From: Patagioenas fasciata
Lineage: Eukaryota; Chordata; Aves; Columbiformes; Columbidae
Reading direction: 5' to 3'
Length of the DNA stretch: 64,000 nt
Assembly (NCBI RefSeq): GCF_037038585.1
Contig: NC_092523.1
Coordinates: forward strand, 47,137,501 to 47,201,500
The translations under genes and the position numbers were made by a program. Below, one piece after another: positions 25,201-39,037 of this stretch (the stretch's first letter is position 1; each line of letters begins with the position of its first letter). The notes under the pieces were generated by a model that was given only the letters and a program-made list of their open reading frames with translations, was not told the origin of the DNA and searched no databases.

Positions 25201-27080
25201 AATTTATATGATTGTTTTTTACTCTTCCTTTTCATTTGCCACAGATGAGAAACTCTTTTAAGGCTATCAGTAATGTGGTGGATACTCCTTCATCCTGTGA
25301 GTTATGAAACGCATTGCCCCAGGATGCTACAGTTGTTAATATTTTACAGGCATTCCAGGAGAGGAGGACAAATTCACAGTGAATAAATAGATTAAAGACT
25401 TTAAAATTAATAGACATCAGAAGCAGAACTGGAAGCACCAATCACTGAATATGAAAGAGCGTTCTGGAGAGTACCACGTTATGTCTGACCTATCCTTTTG
25501 CCCTTCTGTAGGCATCTGCCGTCAGCCACCATCCAAATTATAAGTCTAGGCTAGATTTACTTTTTATTTGACCCAGACAAATCTTCAAAATATTTACTTT
25601 AGACATCACAGGAGCTGTCATAGTAGTCACTCGCTTTTGGCATAATGGACATCAGTGGCTCCACAGAGCTGTTTTTATAATATCACTTTGCAGAGCCCTG
25701 TCATTTAGGGATGTCAGGTGAAATGAATCCATCAAGACAGCTGCCTTAATACAATACTGTTGCATGAAGAATGCCGCTCATGGCCACAGAATACCATGTA
25801 CATCCATTTTTACGTCATACAAACAGGACACACAAAAATGGAGACTGACCTCAGGCAGAGAACCCTTTCATAGTGAATACAATATTAACCTAGTATTTCT
25901 CCCCACTTGCTCCTACCTTTTGAAATTTGCTTTATCCTTAAGGAAAAAAAATAAATACTTATAATGATATTTTCTTAAGAGTGACATCTGTCTTGTTTCT
26001 CCACAGAGGCACTCTGTATTATTCTAAAAGCAATGCCATAGAGCTTGGGGAAATCATGCCTTGATCACTATCCTGGTTCTCTTCATTTAAAAGTTGTCCA
26101 CATTACTCAGCTGAGGTCCGTCCAGAGGGTGCACACCTTCAGAGCAGACCTTCTGCAACAGCACATCTCAGAAGTGAAATGATGGTAGTCCAGAGGGTAA
26201 AGGCCACCGTTCAGGAGCACTGATAAAAATCTGTCCCAAAAGTTAAATATGGGAAGAAGCCCTCTTGCTCTTCTACTTACTTGTATTCAAGACTGTGCTC
26301 TGTGTCAGCTTCTGATAAGACAAAAATTTTGGACTTTGTAAGCGCATGAAATGGGACTGTTTACTTATTTTTGCAGATCCCCCTTATTATATAAAATACA
26401 TTTTGCATGCACCAGTCTAGTCTGTTGGGGTTCATTTGTTTGTTTTGTGGAATGGCTAAGCTAAGGGATGAGGAGTTTCACAGCCTACAAAACAGTCCTC
26501 TGTTACATACTATCTTCTGTTTTCTATGTAATAAAAGGATTGTGCTTATCTCCACTGGGAGATTGTAAGTAAAGGATCACATTTGTGAATGAATGGGAAA
26601 TTATTCTCCTTTAATTACTAATGAAGTTTCTCAGAACATGTTTGTATTTCACAATGAAAATTTATTTCCAGCCATTTAAGATGCATAACTGCAAGGCAAA
26701 AAAATTACAACCACATATTTGATGACTAGGATGAAATCTTCATGGTGCAATGCTTAATTTTATCCCTTTATTATAAAATGTTTTCTGAGCTGAGTTGCAG
26801 AAAGACCACTTGTTCCCAAAACTACATAGAGGAGACTAAGAATTAGGCAATAAGTAAAGAGAAGAGCCTATTCTTTGCAGAGAGTCCAGCAAGCCTTTCA
26901 AGCACATTGGGAAGACCACACACTAACCCATATCATAGTATTGTCTCAGAGTAACAATCAGGGGGAAAAAAAAAAACCTTAGATGGTATGAAATTAGGCT
27001 GTGGATCTGCCTGGTTTGCCAACCCCAGTACAGTGCAATTATTTGAGGTCTAAATATCAAATTAAACCTGCTTTCAATAT

Positions 27081-27203
27081 TAAAAAAAAAACCAAACACA
27101 CACAAACAAGCAAACAACACACACACAAAAACAACAAAACAAAACCACCACGCAAAACAAAAACACCACCACCACCACAAGCACACAAAACACCTGCACA
27201 CCT
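27081..27203 (+). repeat. A/C-rich low-complexity tract (AAC, CA and CAC units)
   Basis: About 120 bp composed almost wholly of A and C on the plus strand. It starts with an A run, then CACA, AAAC, and CAC trinucleotide units. The minus strand is correspondingly G/T-rich, which creates a spurious Cys/Phe/Val-rich open frame (26923-27201). That frame is not a gene. Confidence 0.9.
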
Positions 27204-30165
27204 GCAGAAGCTTATCTTGTGCAAGTTAATACCTGAAGGTTTCCATTAACAGTTCCACTATATTGGTGGATTACAAGAGAGAAGGTTGTAGAAGAACATT
27301 TCATGAATACTGTTTCCTCACTGGAAAAGGAAGAAAGATGTACTGTACAAATGCAGACAAACTATGGCAGTTTTTCCTCTTGAACAGTTTATGTATGTTG
27401 TAAAAGGCTTGTTCCTCAGTCCTGGGTTTTAATTCCTTGGGCTCATTTTAGTTCCTAAGCAGCCTGATATACAGTATTTACAACATACAGCTGTTCTCAG
27501 AAGAACCAGGGTGGCTTTAAAGACACCTGACATAATTGAGCCTGGTGGCATCTGCTCTTTTAGAAGTCATGTTTCTCACAGAGTATGTAAGTTCCCTAAT
27601 AATACAGATGATGGGCCAAATATGGCTGGGGCTAAATATGGTACTCATGCTAAGTCACTCCAAGAACCACTATAGAGAGTAATGCATTCAGAGGCACACA
27701 AAACCATAACTGATCGGATCTTTTCAAGAGCATTTCCATGTTCTGTGAAATTTTGAGTGCAATCTTTTCTTGCTGTTGTTCTGCAAGTAATTGTGTCAAG
27801 TTTGTTTGCTCAAGATTCTATCACTGCTTTGGAGGGGTTTTGTTCTGCATGAGGTGCAGGAGCATCTTTGCACATCTGTATTTTCATACTAGTCAGAGTT
27901 AAGTAGCTCAGAATAATCTGTCCACTGCTCTTTACTTGCTAAATCACCTGCTGAGTGCTTCACAAAATGCACTAGTAGATACTGCACACCTTCAAGCTCA
28001 CAAATAACCATGTTATACTAAACTTTGACATAGAAGGAGGCAGGCATAGTATAAATCATTGCAGAGACAAGCACTTTCACTTTTTCTTTAAGCCATCACT
28101 CTATGCATGAAAATTTTTCAAACGACAAGTTCAATGAAGGGCCATCTTCAAACCTAGCATTCAACACCCATAGAAAAGAAAAAGAGGGGACCTTCAGTCT
28201 AAATTTGCAGAATTGAAAGAAAAATAAATCAACAACAGAAGCTGATCGTAGCACAGAACAAATAGCTTTACATGACAAAAGAACAGAAAGTCACCCAGAA
28301 ATAAACTGATCATACACATGTTTAGGCAGACTAATAACACTAAGACAAATAAATCCATACTGGATTAGGAGCAGGCAGATCACTGAACATTCATCTCATG
28401 CATTTAAAACCTGATCAAAAGTAATTGCATCTACTCCAGTTTTTATGTCTCTTTCACAGAGGGTGTCCACCCTGGCATAAGGCCTGAAGATCACCATCCT
28501 CCTAAAATGCATCCAAAACTGATAATAGTCAGAAGGCTTTAAAGTGAGAGAGAATTAATAATACTTTACACGTGAACAAAAGTGCTGACCATAAAATGCA
28601 GAGTTGTCCATTCTGCCAGAGGAATATTTAGAGTATACATTATCACGGTGCATTTTTAAGTAATTTGTTTTCTCATAGTGGCAGGGCTTATTCTTAAAGT
28701 TATTGTAGCCTAGAGTTAGTATCAAAGAGTAAAACATCGTAGCCATTCTGGCAGCAGTTTGTTCGTAAACTATTGTAGCAGCCTAGTTGTACAGGATATA
28801 TTTTGATGCTTGTGTTAACAGGATCACCATGTAATATAAGAAGTGCCAGAATACATGCTGCTAACATTTTTCACACGTCTATGATTACTCTCCTTCTTAA
28901 TTTAGCTGTGCCTCTTTTACCCCTACTGCAACTAAGAAGTAGCAAGAGGGATGGAGCCCGCCAACATCTACCTGCCCCACTATCTTGTTCAGCACCTCAA
29001 GACCTAAATTCCAATTGCTGTTTCAGTTCTTCCTTTTGAATGGGATTTGCTTTTTGAGTTAGTGCCCTAAAGCCCAGCTGGTAAGTGGGAAGGGTGCCTG
29101 GGTGCCACCTAACTAGATCTTTGGCTGTCCCCACATAGTACATTAGAGTGACATGTTACATCATTTATTTAACTTTGTTGCAGTTACAAACTGCTATTCC
29201 TGTGATCAGACTAAATTACTGACTTCCAACTAAATTCTAACCTTAAAATAAGCAACGCCCAATCCAAATATAGCCAACCACCCCAATTATTAGAAGGAAT
29301 GACACGCAATGCCAAGATATGCCTACAGATTCTGTGACAGAAAATGTGTAGAGTCTATGGTAGAAAACAAAGACAAATGTCTTTAATGTTACAATTTATA
29401 CAATATATATTTAGTTATTTCAACCACAGAAATAAAACCTGGTCTTTACGGAAATAAAACAATTCAGAAAGTTTGGCATGAAATGCCATTTTCAATTCTC
29501 CAAAGGTCAACCTGAGTTTTGCTCAGTGGGAAGTGAAGTGCTAAGTGTTTGCAACCAAGCAGCTCTATTACAGGCATATGTCAACATAAAACTTACAGCA
29601 CACCAAGGGACTGCCTCCAATTAATTTATGTCACACAACAAATAGAAGAGCAGGCCCAATTCTAACAGAAGCAGCAAGTGTGTCTTAAAAAGTAATAGAC
29701 CAAAAAATTGAGGTATAAACAGAAGTCTATTTCTGTGAATGCTAAGTCCTATTATTTTCCCTTCAGTACTGTAGAATCCTCCAAACAATTAGTATTTCCT
29801 TTCCAACACTTATTCCTTTCAATAAATATTGATTTTGTTTCAGAGTAATTTTTATTGTTTTTTTTTTTTAAGAGCTCATATCATACATTTCACATTGTTA
29901 GCTTCCCCCTACACCTCCCCTTTTTTTGTAACCTACAAATATCAGCAATAACATAACCACAACCTGCAGTCTCTGGAAATAGCATATCTAATTTTGTTTG
30001 AAGGTGTCAGCCAAGTATAGGAACTGCAACAGCAGATTTCAATCTGACAGTCACTGGACTTCTTCAATGTGGTCCCTGAAAGCTGACTAAAAAAAATCAA
30101 GTTCATATATATTACCCTGCAAAATATGGATGGGCAAAATTCCAGGAGAAAATGTTTAGGGCTTG

Positions 30166-30223
30166 AAAAAATTAAAAAAAAAAAAAAATAAATAAAAAAT
30201 AAATAAATAAAAGAAGAAGAAGG
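30166..30223 (+). repeat. (AAAT)n / A-rich microsatellite
   Basis: An A run is followed by AAAT units and then GAAGAAGAAG. It resembles a degraded poly-A-derived microsatellite, but no retroposon body is recognisable to its left. Confidence 0.88.
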
Positions 30224-33150
30224 AAAAACCCTGTGTTGGACTTTTCAGTACATTTATAGATTCTTTGGAATTTAATACAGAATATTGCACTGTTCTTAAA
30301 ACTATTTAAATCTGAAGAGCTATTCCCTTCTGTAATGCAGTTGTATTAAGGATCATTCTTGATAAACTGAATTTATTATTTGAAGTAAAGTTTGCTGCTG
30401 TGTATAAAAAAAATAGTTCAAACTAGCTAGACTTGTATCCTCAGGCACATTTAATTTTGATGCTACAATATGCTTGCCAACTGATCAGATTCAGTTCTTT
30501 TACGTTTGGCTCAAGGATTTATCCTTAACCTACCATATCCCATGCTTTTGTTTTTGTATAAATATTTTGTGTGTCTAGACACTATGATTCCATGTTTCTG
30601 CAAAACTGTATGTTTAGTAGCTTATGCAGATTATTAAATTTCAGTTACACTGTAGTAATGCACGACACTTTGCTCTCTGCATTAGGACACCCAAACCCTT
30701 TTCAGTTCGTTTAATTTCTCAGTTTTCCTCAAAAGAATCATGAGCATCGCTGTGTTTATATAAATATAGGCTGTTCAAATCCTAGGTTTGCAATGAATTA
30801 ATGAAATTCCTTTATCAGGCAAAGACAGGCCAAACATGTTTTTGCAATGGCTTCAAGCACGAGTTATCTGGGATTTTCCAGTAAACAACCTGACTTTCAA
30901 GCTAAAACTGGCATTGCCAGAGAAATACTACTATCATGGCTGGGGAAATCCCCCAGAAGTATTATCATCTTTGTCCAGGTAAAGTCTAATTTTCCAAACA
31001 CATTGCATGCTGCTGGACACCGCAGAATTCAGACAGCACTCATGTGCTGTCAGGACATGGACAGTGCTTGTCTCAAACTCAAGATTTCACCGAACTCACA
31101 TATTCTGGTTAGTACATGGAAAATGACTTTCATTAAAAAGATGAACATTTAAGATCAAAAAAAAAGGCGTTAACCATATATATACTTGTAATTTTTATTT
31201 TGTATCTGGCATGATACATTCGCTGTCTCCTTTTATGAATTATATAGGGAAGCCAAAAGATTTTTTCTCAGTTGGCTAAAATAAACGTTTCCATTATTTT
31301 ATTTTTTCCCTCTTCCCAGAAACCCAATAATCAAACCTAGAATTGGTTCTGTCATAAAACCCACTTCATGTTTCTTTCCTTCTGGCCTTCAAGCAGCGTG
31401 AGTTAGTGGTGCTCCCTGAAGCAACAAAGAGGTTCCGTTTACCCTTCTCCCTGAGGAAAGCCGTAGTGCATTAAAAGTGTATCAAAGCCATTTGTCATGA
31501 AAAAGGATCAATCTCAAGGACGGAAGTGAGCCTTCAATGACGAAACACCAAGCTGTTCTTTACAGCCAAACTGTGGGCACTGCAGTTCCAGATCAGACCA
31601 GGGAGTTTTTTCCCAATTCAAGTTTGTCAAATGCTTTGCTGAGAAGTTGGAGAAAACCTTTGGTTTATGATAAGCAGTTTCAGATGAGAGCCAAAGCACA
31701 GAAGCCTTATTTTATTTGGTCAGCAGCTAACAGAAAGATTCCACCCAAAACACTCTCCAGAAACAGGGACTAACCTCCTCTTTCTGCTGGCTTTGCTTTC
31801 TAGCAGGACAATGCAGTCCCAAGACCAAGTACAGTAGCTTCCTGGTACCTTCTTTCTATAATCAGTCCAGGCTTTAGATATCATGAGTCCATCTTCCAGA
31901 AAATTATGGAACTAGCTTTAAAATAAACAATTTTATATAGATTTTAACAAAACAAGCCTTTTAATATGTTTTTCAAGCCTGCAGTTTATTTTCCCAAGTT
32001 TATTCCAAATATTCACATTGTCTAGAAGACCTCATTAGTAACACTAGTTAATTTAATTTCCGTTTTCACAGAAGCAGCAATGTGGAATTTTAAGAAAAAA
32101 ACTTTTGATTATTGAATCACAACAGTTGGCCACAGAACTGTTATCCATGTAATAAATCCATTTCCCTGAAAGACAAAATATTCAAGGCAGGAACAGAAAG
32201 CAGCTTTTCTTATGCCACATCCTTATCCAAGAAATATTTGTTTAGTCATTGTACATTCAATACAATTTTGTTATTTTTCCGCATATAAATGGACATTTAT
32301 GTAACTGTTTTGTTCTAATAAATTTTTGAGTTCAGGGTGACTTTTGTCTTATTCTTGGTATATTACCTGGTACGTTATCATTATAAAGCCTTGTTCATAT
32401 TTAAACCTATCAATCTGTCTGACAGTCTGCCTAGACTACATTTTGAAAACAGTAAAATAAACTAAAAGGAGACAAATGAACCAACCGAAGTAACCTACGG
32501 AGAGCTATACATCAGGTAATGGCTCAAGTTACTCTTCGTTAAAAGCACAACAGAATATGGCAACATTAATGCCAAATGCCAACTTCAAAAAAACTGAATA
32601 CACGTGAAAAGTAAACTTGCTCTCCTAATTAGACCTTGGTGTTGTCCTCTCAGATTTACAGAGTCATCACTTTGCTTTGAATAAGCATCATTATTTCTTT
32701 CCTAGGCAAACTCCATGGCTCTGTTTCAATTATTTCTTTTAAATATTAAAGAGCAGGAAACATTTGTTTTCCCTTGTCACATCCTGTCCTGTTTACACAA
32801 CATCACACAATCCCCTTTGAAATGCTTGCTCTTACTGTAAGCCTGACAAACACAGTTAAATCAAAACATTTGCTATTATCTTTTACCAGCTACAAACAGC
32901 ATTCTGCGCAAATGCTGAAAAGGTTTAAAGGTTTCGACAGCCATCTAAAGTCGAGCAAGCACGACTGTCAAAGAAAGGTGGTGTCAAACTGCTCAGCTTC
33001 CCCACTGCCAGCTTGACTGAAAGAAGAGAAAGAAAGACAAAGCGATTCACTCACACAGCAGAGCTCCTGGCAAGAGCTCACTTGCTGTAAAACCACTGCT
33101 CTCACAAAATGCTTGAAAGCAGAAAAAGCACATGGACAGTTATAGACAAG

Positions 33151-33860
33151 TGTGAAAGGGTAACTTACATTCTTTAGAAAGACAGTGGGAAAGGACTGCT
33201 GCAGTTTCTTCGTTATGTTACACTGCTGTTGGCAGAGCAGACAACCAATAAAGTTCACCTAAAGAAATCTCTCCTTTTAAATCTCTCTCTCCCCGTTCAT
33301 TTACTCTGGAGTCTCTCAGCCTGAAGAGGTCCAACAGTCGAAAGTTTATCCCCTTGTATTTCCGAATGATATGGCCGACTTTCCTTGGACACATACCAAC
33401 GATGCAGTAAAAATAGACAAAAGCGGGGGGAGGGAAGAAGGAATCTAGCTTGAGCCTGAATCTTCTTAACTCAGTGTTTTCTGTAAAAGCTGCTCTTATG
33501 TCAGAAGCTCCTATCCTATACTAACTTGCAGAGCATAGAGTAATCCATCTGGCTTTCATAAGCTGCAAATTACAGGCAAACCATGGAATATATACAGTCC
33601 AGTTTAGCAGAACTCCCCAAGCATCAGCCTTACAAGTAACCTGAGGTACAAAGGCTTTGAAAATAAACAGCCGGCCCCATGCCGGGATGGTCTCCCGCCT
33701 GCAGATGACTGACTGCTCCCCTGGGCAGCCCCCAGCAGCCAAGAGCACACACACCACTCAGGAAGGTGGCAGCCAGTTTCCCTCTCACTATGGAGAAAAA
33801 ACAATCTTGCAGCCCTCCCTCCCAGCACACAGCCTCTCTGGAAGGGGGAAAAAAATCCAG
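33151..33860 (-). promoter_or_regulatory. Weak candidate for an alternative TRIM2 first exon/promoter
   Basis: On the minus strand a consensus donor core GTAAGT occurs at about 33170 (AAGAAT, then GTAAGTTAC). It is preceded, roughly 110 bp upstream, by a TATA-like ATTTAAAAGG. The region further upstream (33600-33860) is more GC-rich than its surroundings. An upstream exon of TRIM2 must exist somewhere to the right of 13190, because the first coding exon has a strong acceptor. This is only a position where one would fit: a GTAAGT can occur by chance and no homologous 5' UTR is known to me. Confidence 0.2.
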
Positions 33861-33996
33861 TGCATTACCTGAAACAGCTCAACAATTTACCAAGCCATTT
33901 AGAACAACCTGGTTTTTATTAACAAGGAAGTAAATGCTGATCCCTTTACATACTTTAAATGTTTCCAGGTGGGAAGCAAATCTGTTGTGTTGGAAG

Positions 33997-34086
33997 GTTT
34001 TGTTTCAGTTTGGGTTTGGTTTTTTAATTATTTTTGTTTGCTTGTTTGTTGTTTTTATTTGTTTGGGTTTCTTTATGTTTTTCTTT
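33997..34086 (+). repeat. (TTTG)n-like T/G-rich tract
   Basis: About 90 bp of irregular TTTG and TTG units with T runs. It is the mirror composition of the AAAC tracts elsewhere in the window. Confidence 0.85.
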
Positions 34087-34378
34087 AATAAGGCAACTAT
34101 CAGAGTCAGCAGACAGTTGCTAAACAGAGAACCCCTGGGGTGATCTGATCCATTAACTACAAGAATGACCATTTTACCAAGAGAATTGCAAGTAAAATTT
34201 TGAAAACCACCCAGTAAAAGTCCATGACTTGAAGCTGCTAAGTCACTTGCAGTCTCTATTTTCAGCTATTTAAAGGCCTACTACCTGATTAAATTCAGGT
34301 ACCATAGCCTTGAGAGGTCACCTCTATTTTTGTATACCTCAAGGCTTTTGAGTCAGTACTCAAGAACACCACTTTCCC

Positions 34379-34395
34379 AATAAATAAATAAATAA
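34379..34395 (+). repeat. (AAAT)4 microsatellite
   Basis: Four uninterrupted AAAT units followed by AATC. This is a short simple repeat with no associated element. Confidence 0.88.
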
Positions 34396-35604
34396 TCAGT
34401 AAACAGATTTTATGGTGGATAAAAAAGTTTTGATGTTAGTTAGAACTAAAGTTGCCTGTTCTTTTACTTTAAAATATCAAGCTTGATTTAGTCTTTACTT
34501 TTGTCAGAGGAGTTTTGCAAGCTTTCTACTGGGAATAATCTTAGTCTGTTTGAACAGTGAGAATGTCTAAATGCTTTCACTAAAGCATAGGTGAATCAGT
34601 AGAGTGAGTCATTAACAAAATAAAAACACCGTTGCAAACAGTCTGCCTAAAAGTCCAGAGCCTTTTCACTTTCTCAGTTTTTCATCTTTGCGCAATTAAG
34701 ATTGTGCTGATTGTCTACTCATCTTGTATCTGGATCCAGGATTGACATCACTGGACTGTTAATGTGAATGAATTTTCTTCACATGTATTTTTGCTTGTGC
34801 TGTCACAATTCCTTTCAATAGCAGTATAACCCATTGAATAGTTTCAGTCACATCAGGCAGAAGGCTAGAGATCTCAAAGGTATTTTGTGCCTACAGACTC
34901 TGTGAAAACAGTCAGCCTTCCAGATGAGTGAAATACAATCCAGTGATCCAATGTAAAAGGCTACACATCAGCTCAGTCTTATTATTTGACACCAGAACAC
35001 CCCACACAAACAAGAGGTATGTGAGAACAGATTTCATATGCCCTACTGCTCAGCTGCTACTACAGTTGTGCATCTTTGGCCTGCATTCTAGCATTTTTCC
35101 TCCCTTCTACTCTGTTCTCCTATCAAGGTGGTAAGCAGTGAAACACTTGAAATGCACAGATGTCAACCAAAGCAAATAATATTATTTTTTGAAACAGCAC
35201 TAAATAAGGTTTGTTAACAGTTGAGTTCAGTGGGATGAACTAACTACATCTTGTTTTTACCAGGACTGATATTTTGCATTAAATCAAAGGACCTGATCTT
35301 GATAGAACAGACTTCTAGGCTCAGGGGGCAGAAATTATTTCATGGGCACAGCAGAGTAGACCTTGTGTGGTTTTCTGGACAGGTAGGCTCCCTCCCCACC
35401 CTGTATTATCACAGCACAGACAAGTTGAATGACTGTTATCTTTGGAATAAGGACTTTTCTTTTGTGAGACATGGAGTTAACTTGGAGAGTAAGTGGAAGT
35501 AACACTTTCAGTCTGTGATGCACATGCTTACTGAGTGTTTTTTGTCCCTGAGGAGCAAATGCATTAATTCACACTGATCTCTCAGGCACTCTTCAATATA
35601 TCCA

Positions 35605-35687
35605 TTCTCTCTCTCTAAAAAAAAAAAAAAACCAAACAAACAAACAAAAAAAACACAAACAAACAAAAACAAACAAACAAAAAAACC
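35605..35687 (+). repeat. Compound (CT)n - A run - (AAAC)n repeat
   Basis: Five or more CT units are followed by about 15 A residues and then some 55 bp of AAAC and AAAAC units. This is a composite simple repeat, probably polymorphic in length. Confidence 0.9.
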
Positions 35688-37309
35688 AGCCCATTTACAT
35701 CAAAGGCTGCTTTCACAATAAACACTCCATAAAAAACCATCAAGAAAATTCAAGATTCAAAAGTAGAAGACTGATTTTCATGACCTTTCATTTTCCAGGC
35801 TTCAGGGATCATTCTTATATCTTTTTCTTCCTTCTTTTCTGTTCTCCATTTCCTCTTTCACATCATCCATGTGGGGTACCAGCATCGTACTGTTCACAGA
35901 TAGCTCCTGCCTCCAGGCAGGTTGGCTGTGTGTCCCCTCACTGTTTCCTGGATATTACTAAGGCACCATTTGATTCCCACTTTCTTACACTCTCTTTCCA
36001 TTAACTTTGAGGCAGTCGAACACCATGTTTCTATCCAGCATAGGGATGTTAGCTTTCTGGAGAAATGGAGAAGGATGATATTCATCAGACTGATGGTGAG
36101 AGAAAATGTACTGTAGAAAGCTTCATATAGGAAAGATTGCATCAAAGAACAGAACAGACAGGGAAAACAATCTGCTAGAAAAATTTGCCTTCTCAGAAAA
36201 ATGGTGGCTTCCATTTAGAATGTTTTCAAATGCCAGCTACAAAACAACCTTGTTATTTTCCATGTAAGTAGAAAACAACCCTGATTTTTCACCAAGGTAA
36301 CTACATTAGAAGTGTTAGTAGGACAAGAGTGGAATAGGATGCAGCTTAGATATTTATTAAACTGATATTATTTGCAGATTCCTGAAAGGCTTTTTTTAAA
36401 CCTCATTGCATGTTTGTTTAAGCAAGGAAAAGTGCCCTTCTCAATCAGTGACTGACAAGTTGTGATGCACAGTAGGTGGCAGAATACGTATCTCTCTTGG
36501 CCTGGATTCTGCTTCCATCTAGTCTAGTGAGGTTGTACTGGGACTGCTGAATTGCAAAGGTATAGATGAAAGCAACCTGTTTTCCATGCTGTTCTTTTGC
36601 AGTTTAAATACCAAGAAAGTGGCAGATGAAAGGCCTGCATTTGGTGGAGGATTCACCTTGCCATTTAATTTGAATCGCTGAAATTGCCTGAATGACAGAA
36701 GCTCAGGATGGCAGATTAACAAACCAGGGATGCACCACAGCTATGTGTTCACCTTTCATTTCAGCAGTACACTTCTTGGTGCAGGATTTTAAATAGGTTT
36801 ATGCAAACTTCTAGTCAGTCATAGTTTAAGCCCTAAATGAGTGTTCTGATGCAAACAAGCTGCCAGGCTTTGTACAGACTGAAAAATCACAAGTGTGATA
36901 AACTGAGACAAACTTTGGAGGAGTTGAAAGTGAAGCTTCAGTTCACTTACTGTTGATGAAATAAAATAATGTAGATTTTGGGACTGACAATAACCCATTT
37001 TTTTAAAGATGAATTAGCAGTGATATTCTAAATAATTTTATCACCAGTATTTTAAAGCCAGCACACAGAATATCTTGAATTTGGGTTCAGATGTTAAGCT
37101 TGTATTCAGTTAGCCTGACCTCACTTACTATGTATTTTAGTTTAGTACTTTGGCTTGGTACCTAATGACTTGAGTTTGGCAAAAGCTGTCACTCTCCAGA
37201 AAGGCACAGAATTGTTAGCTGATCTTCTGAAGAGATAATGTAGTGTGATAATCCTTTGCAGCCTGCTCCTTCTGTCAGATGAGGATTGAGCTGTTTCAGT
37301 GCTTTTGGT

Positions 37310-37349
37310 ATTTTGCTTTATAATGTATGCATTTTGCTTTATAATGTAT
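37310..37349. repeat. Tandem duplication of a roughly 20-bp unit
   Basis: The unit ATTTTGCTTTATAATGTAT appears twice back to back, separated by one or two bases. The copies are identical, so the duplication is recent. Confidence 0.9.
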
Positions 37350-39021
37350 CACTCCTTTTCCACAGCAAGAAAATATGCAGCTCAGACAAAAACATAATGC
37401 ATTAGAACCTTGATGATGAGGAAGCCCCCCAGCTGCTGCTGTTTATACTACAGCCTGCAGTAGCCACTGGCTCTCCCCAGAAAAAAAGGGAGAATAAGCA
37501 TAGCACTAAGCCACTTTTTCCCATCAAGCCTTGCTAACATACTGCAGTGATCTGGACTTGCCTGGGGCACATGAGCTCATTATGAATGCTTTGGTGACAG
37601 AGAGACATGCAGCATTTTCTTTTCCAAGTGAGAATGGTGGTCCCTTTCTCCCACCCTAAAGCCCACAGTACAGGAGTTAATGGCTGGATACAGTGTATTC
37701 TTTTAAGTAACAAGCCAGCCAACAGCATGCAGTGCATATGCCCCAGTGGTTTTCATCAGGGAAGGTAAAATACTAGAAGAATATAATTTCAAAAGACAAA
37801 CATTGGACTCTTCTCAAAGGCTCCCTTCCCCTCTCTGGTTGCACACTCCTACTTCTCACCTTGCACTGAGGCGTTTGTTGGACTCCCAGCGAACAGGTAC
37901 AGCTCATTGCCTGACAGAAAATTGATTCATGACAAAATGCATGAATTTTCTGCAAGGTCAGTGAGGTGAATTAGCTCACAGGGGTCCACTGAGTGCTGAA
38001 GCTGATACAGATGTGGGGCATTTTGGACCAGAGTGGGGGAAGAAAAAAGACTGCCAGCCAAATGATCAAACCGCTTATGAAAATATACCGTGAAACAGCA
38101 CATACGCCCCACACTCCTTTTGACTGTAATCTTACTTCAAGCTCTAAGTTGCATTTCTGTGGCAACCATGACTCTTAAACACTGGCATACACTCAGTTTG
38201 TGCCAGGCTCACGCTTCTGCTCTGTACTGCCCTGAATCATAGTTTGCTACACTCAGAAATTAACCACTGGTTCCTGTAAAATCGTGTCTCAGTATTACTG
38301 TTTATCACAAGCTTCCATTCACATAAGTAAGCTTTCTTTCAAAGCAAGTATCCAGGAAACACCAATGTATATATTTTCATATGGCTGCATTCAAGAAAAA
38401 CTCTGAACCAAAAGTAATGTATCCAAATCCCTCTTCGTGTTTGAAAATGTAATTTATCCAAGAATCAGAAATGTCACCATGTGACCAGTAACACTAAGAA
38501 GTGAGCACATGAAGAATCACAGCAAACAGTTCAAAAGCAGCTCTGGGCCTGAAGATGGTTCACAAGATAAGTGTTGAATACTGAACACTTTGTTTGTCAA
38601 TAGAAAGAGAAAGGACGACATTTTCTAAAAAATACACCATGCTCATATATTTCTTGGCTTAGTCTTTCTCTGACGTTGCCTGGAGCTATCCATTCTTACA
38701 GCATGCAAAGGGCTAGTATGTGCCTGGTGTAGGCTGGACCTGTTCCACTTTCCTGCCCTCAACTACAATGAAAAAGAGTAAAAAGAAGTTATGTTGAGAC
38801 CTTTGCACTCAGAAATCTGAGACTCTAGGGGAGAAGAAACAGCACCCTGTTTCTCAGACTGCAAACACTGAGCTGTTGTGAGGGAGACTGAGAGTAGAAG
38901 GAGAATATGACAAAGAGCAATGGGCTCTGGGAAAGCGTTTAAGGACTGTGAGGCAGGGAAAACAAGCATCTTAAATGGTATGGAGCACAGTGGTTCAGGA
39001 TGATGGGATCGTGGTAGGCCT

Positions 39022-39037
39022 GGGGCGGGGGGGGCCG
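39022..39037 (+). repeat. Short G-rich tract
   Basis: A GGGGCGGGGGGGGCCGG stretch lies within a purine-rich region (about 38990-39130). It is a possible G-quadruplex or Sp1-type site. Nothing else marks a promoter here. Confidence 0.6.

Larger units (their letters stand above)
18451..33150. other. Long non-coding stretch, first-intron/upstream of TRIM2
   Basis: No exon, RNA gene or clear transposable element was recognised in these 14.7 kb. Contents worth noting are a G run at 20952-20973, a more GC-rich patch at about 21050-21880, a 12-bp duplication at 22228-22251, a long A/C-rich tract at 27081-27203, and an A/T microsatellite at 30166-30223. The longest open frame (21204-21755, plus, 183 codons) begins at GTG. 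It reads as a Ser/Pro/Cys/His-rich product with no domain and lies antisense to TRIM2, so I regard it as a chance frame in GC-rich DNA. Confidence 0.55.

Noticed and set aside
26923..27201. Minus-strand Cys/Trp/Phe/Val-rich frame
   Set aside because: It is a translation of the G/T strand of a simple repeat at 27081-27203.
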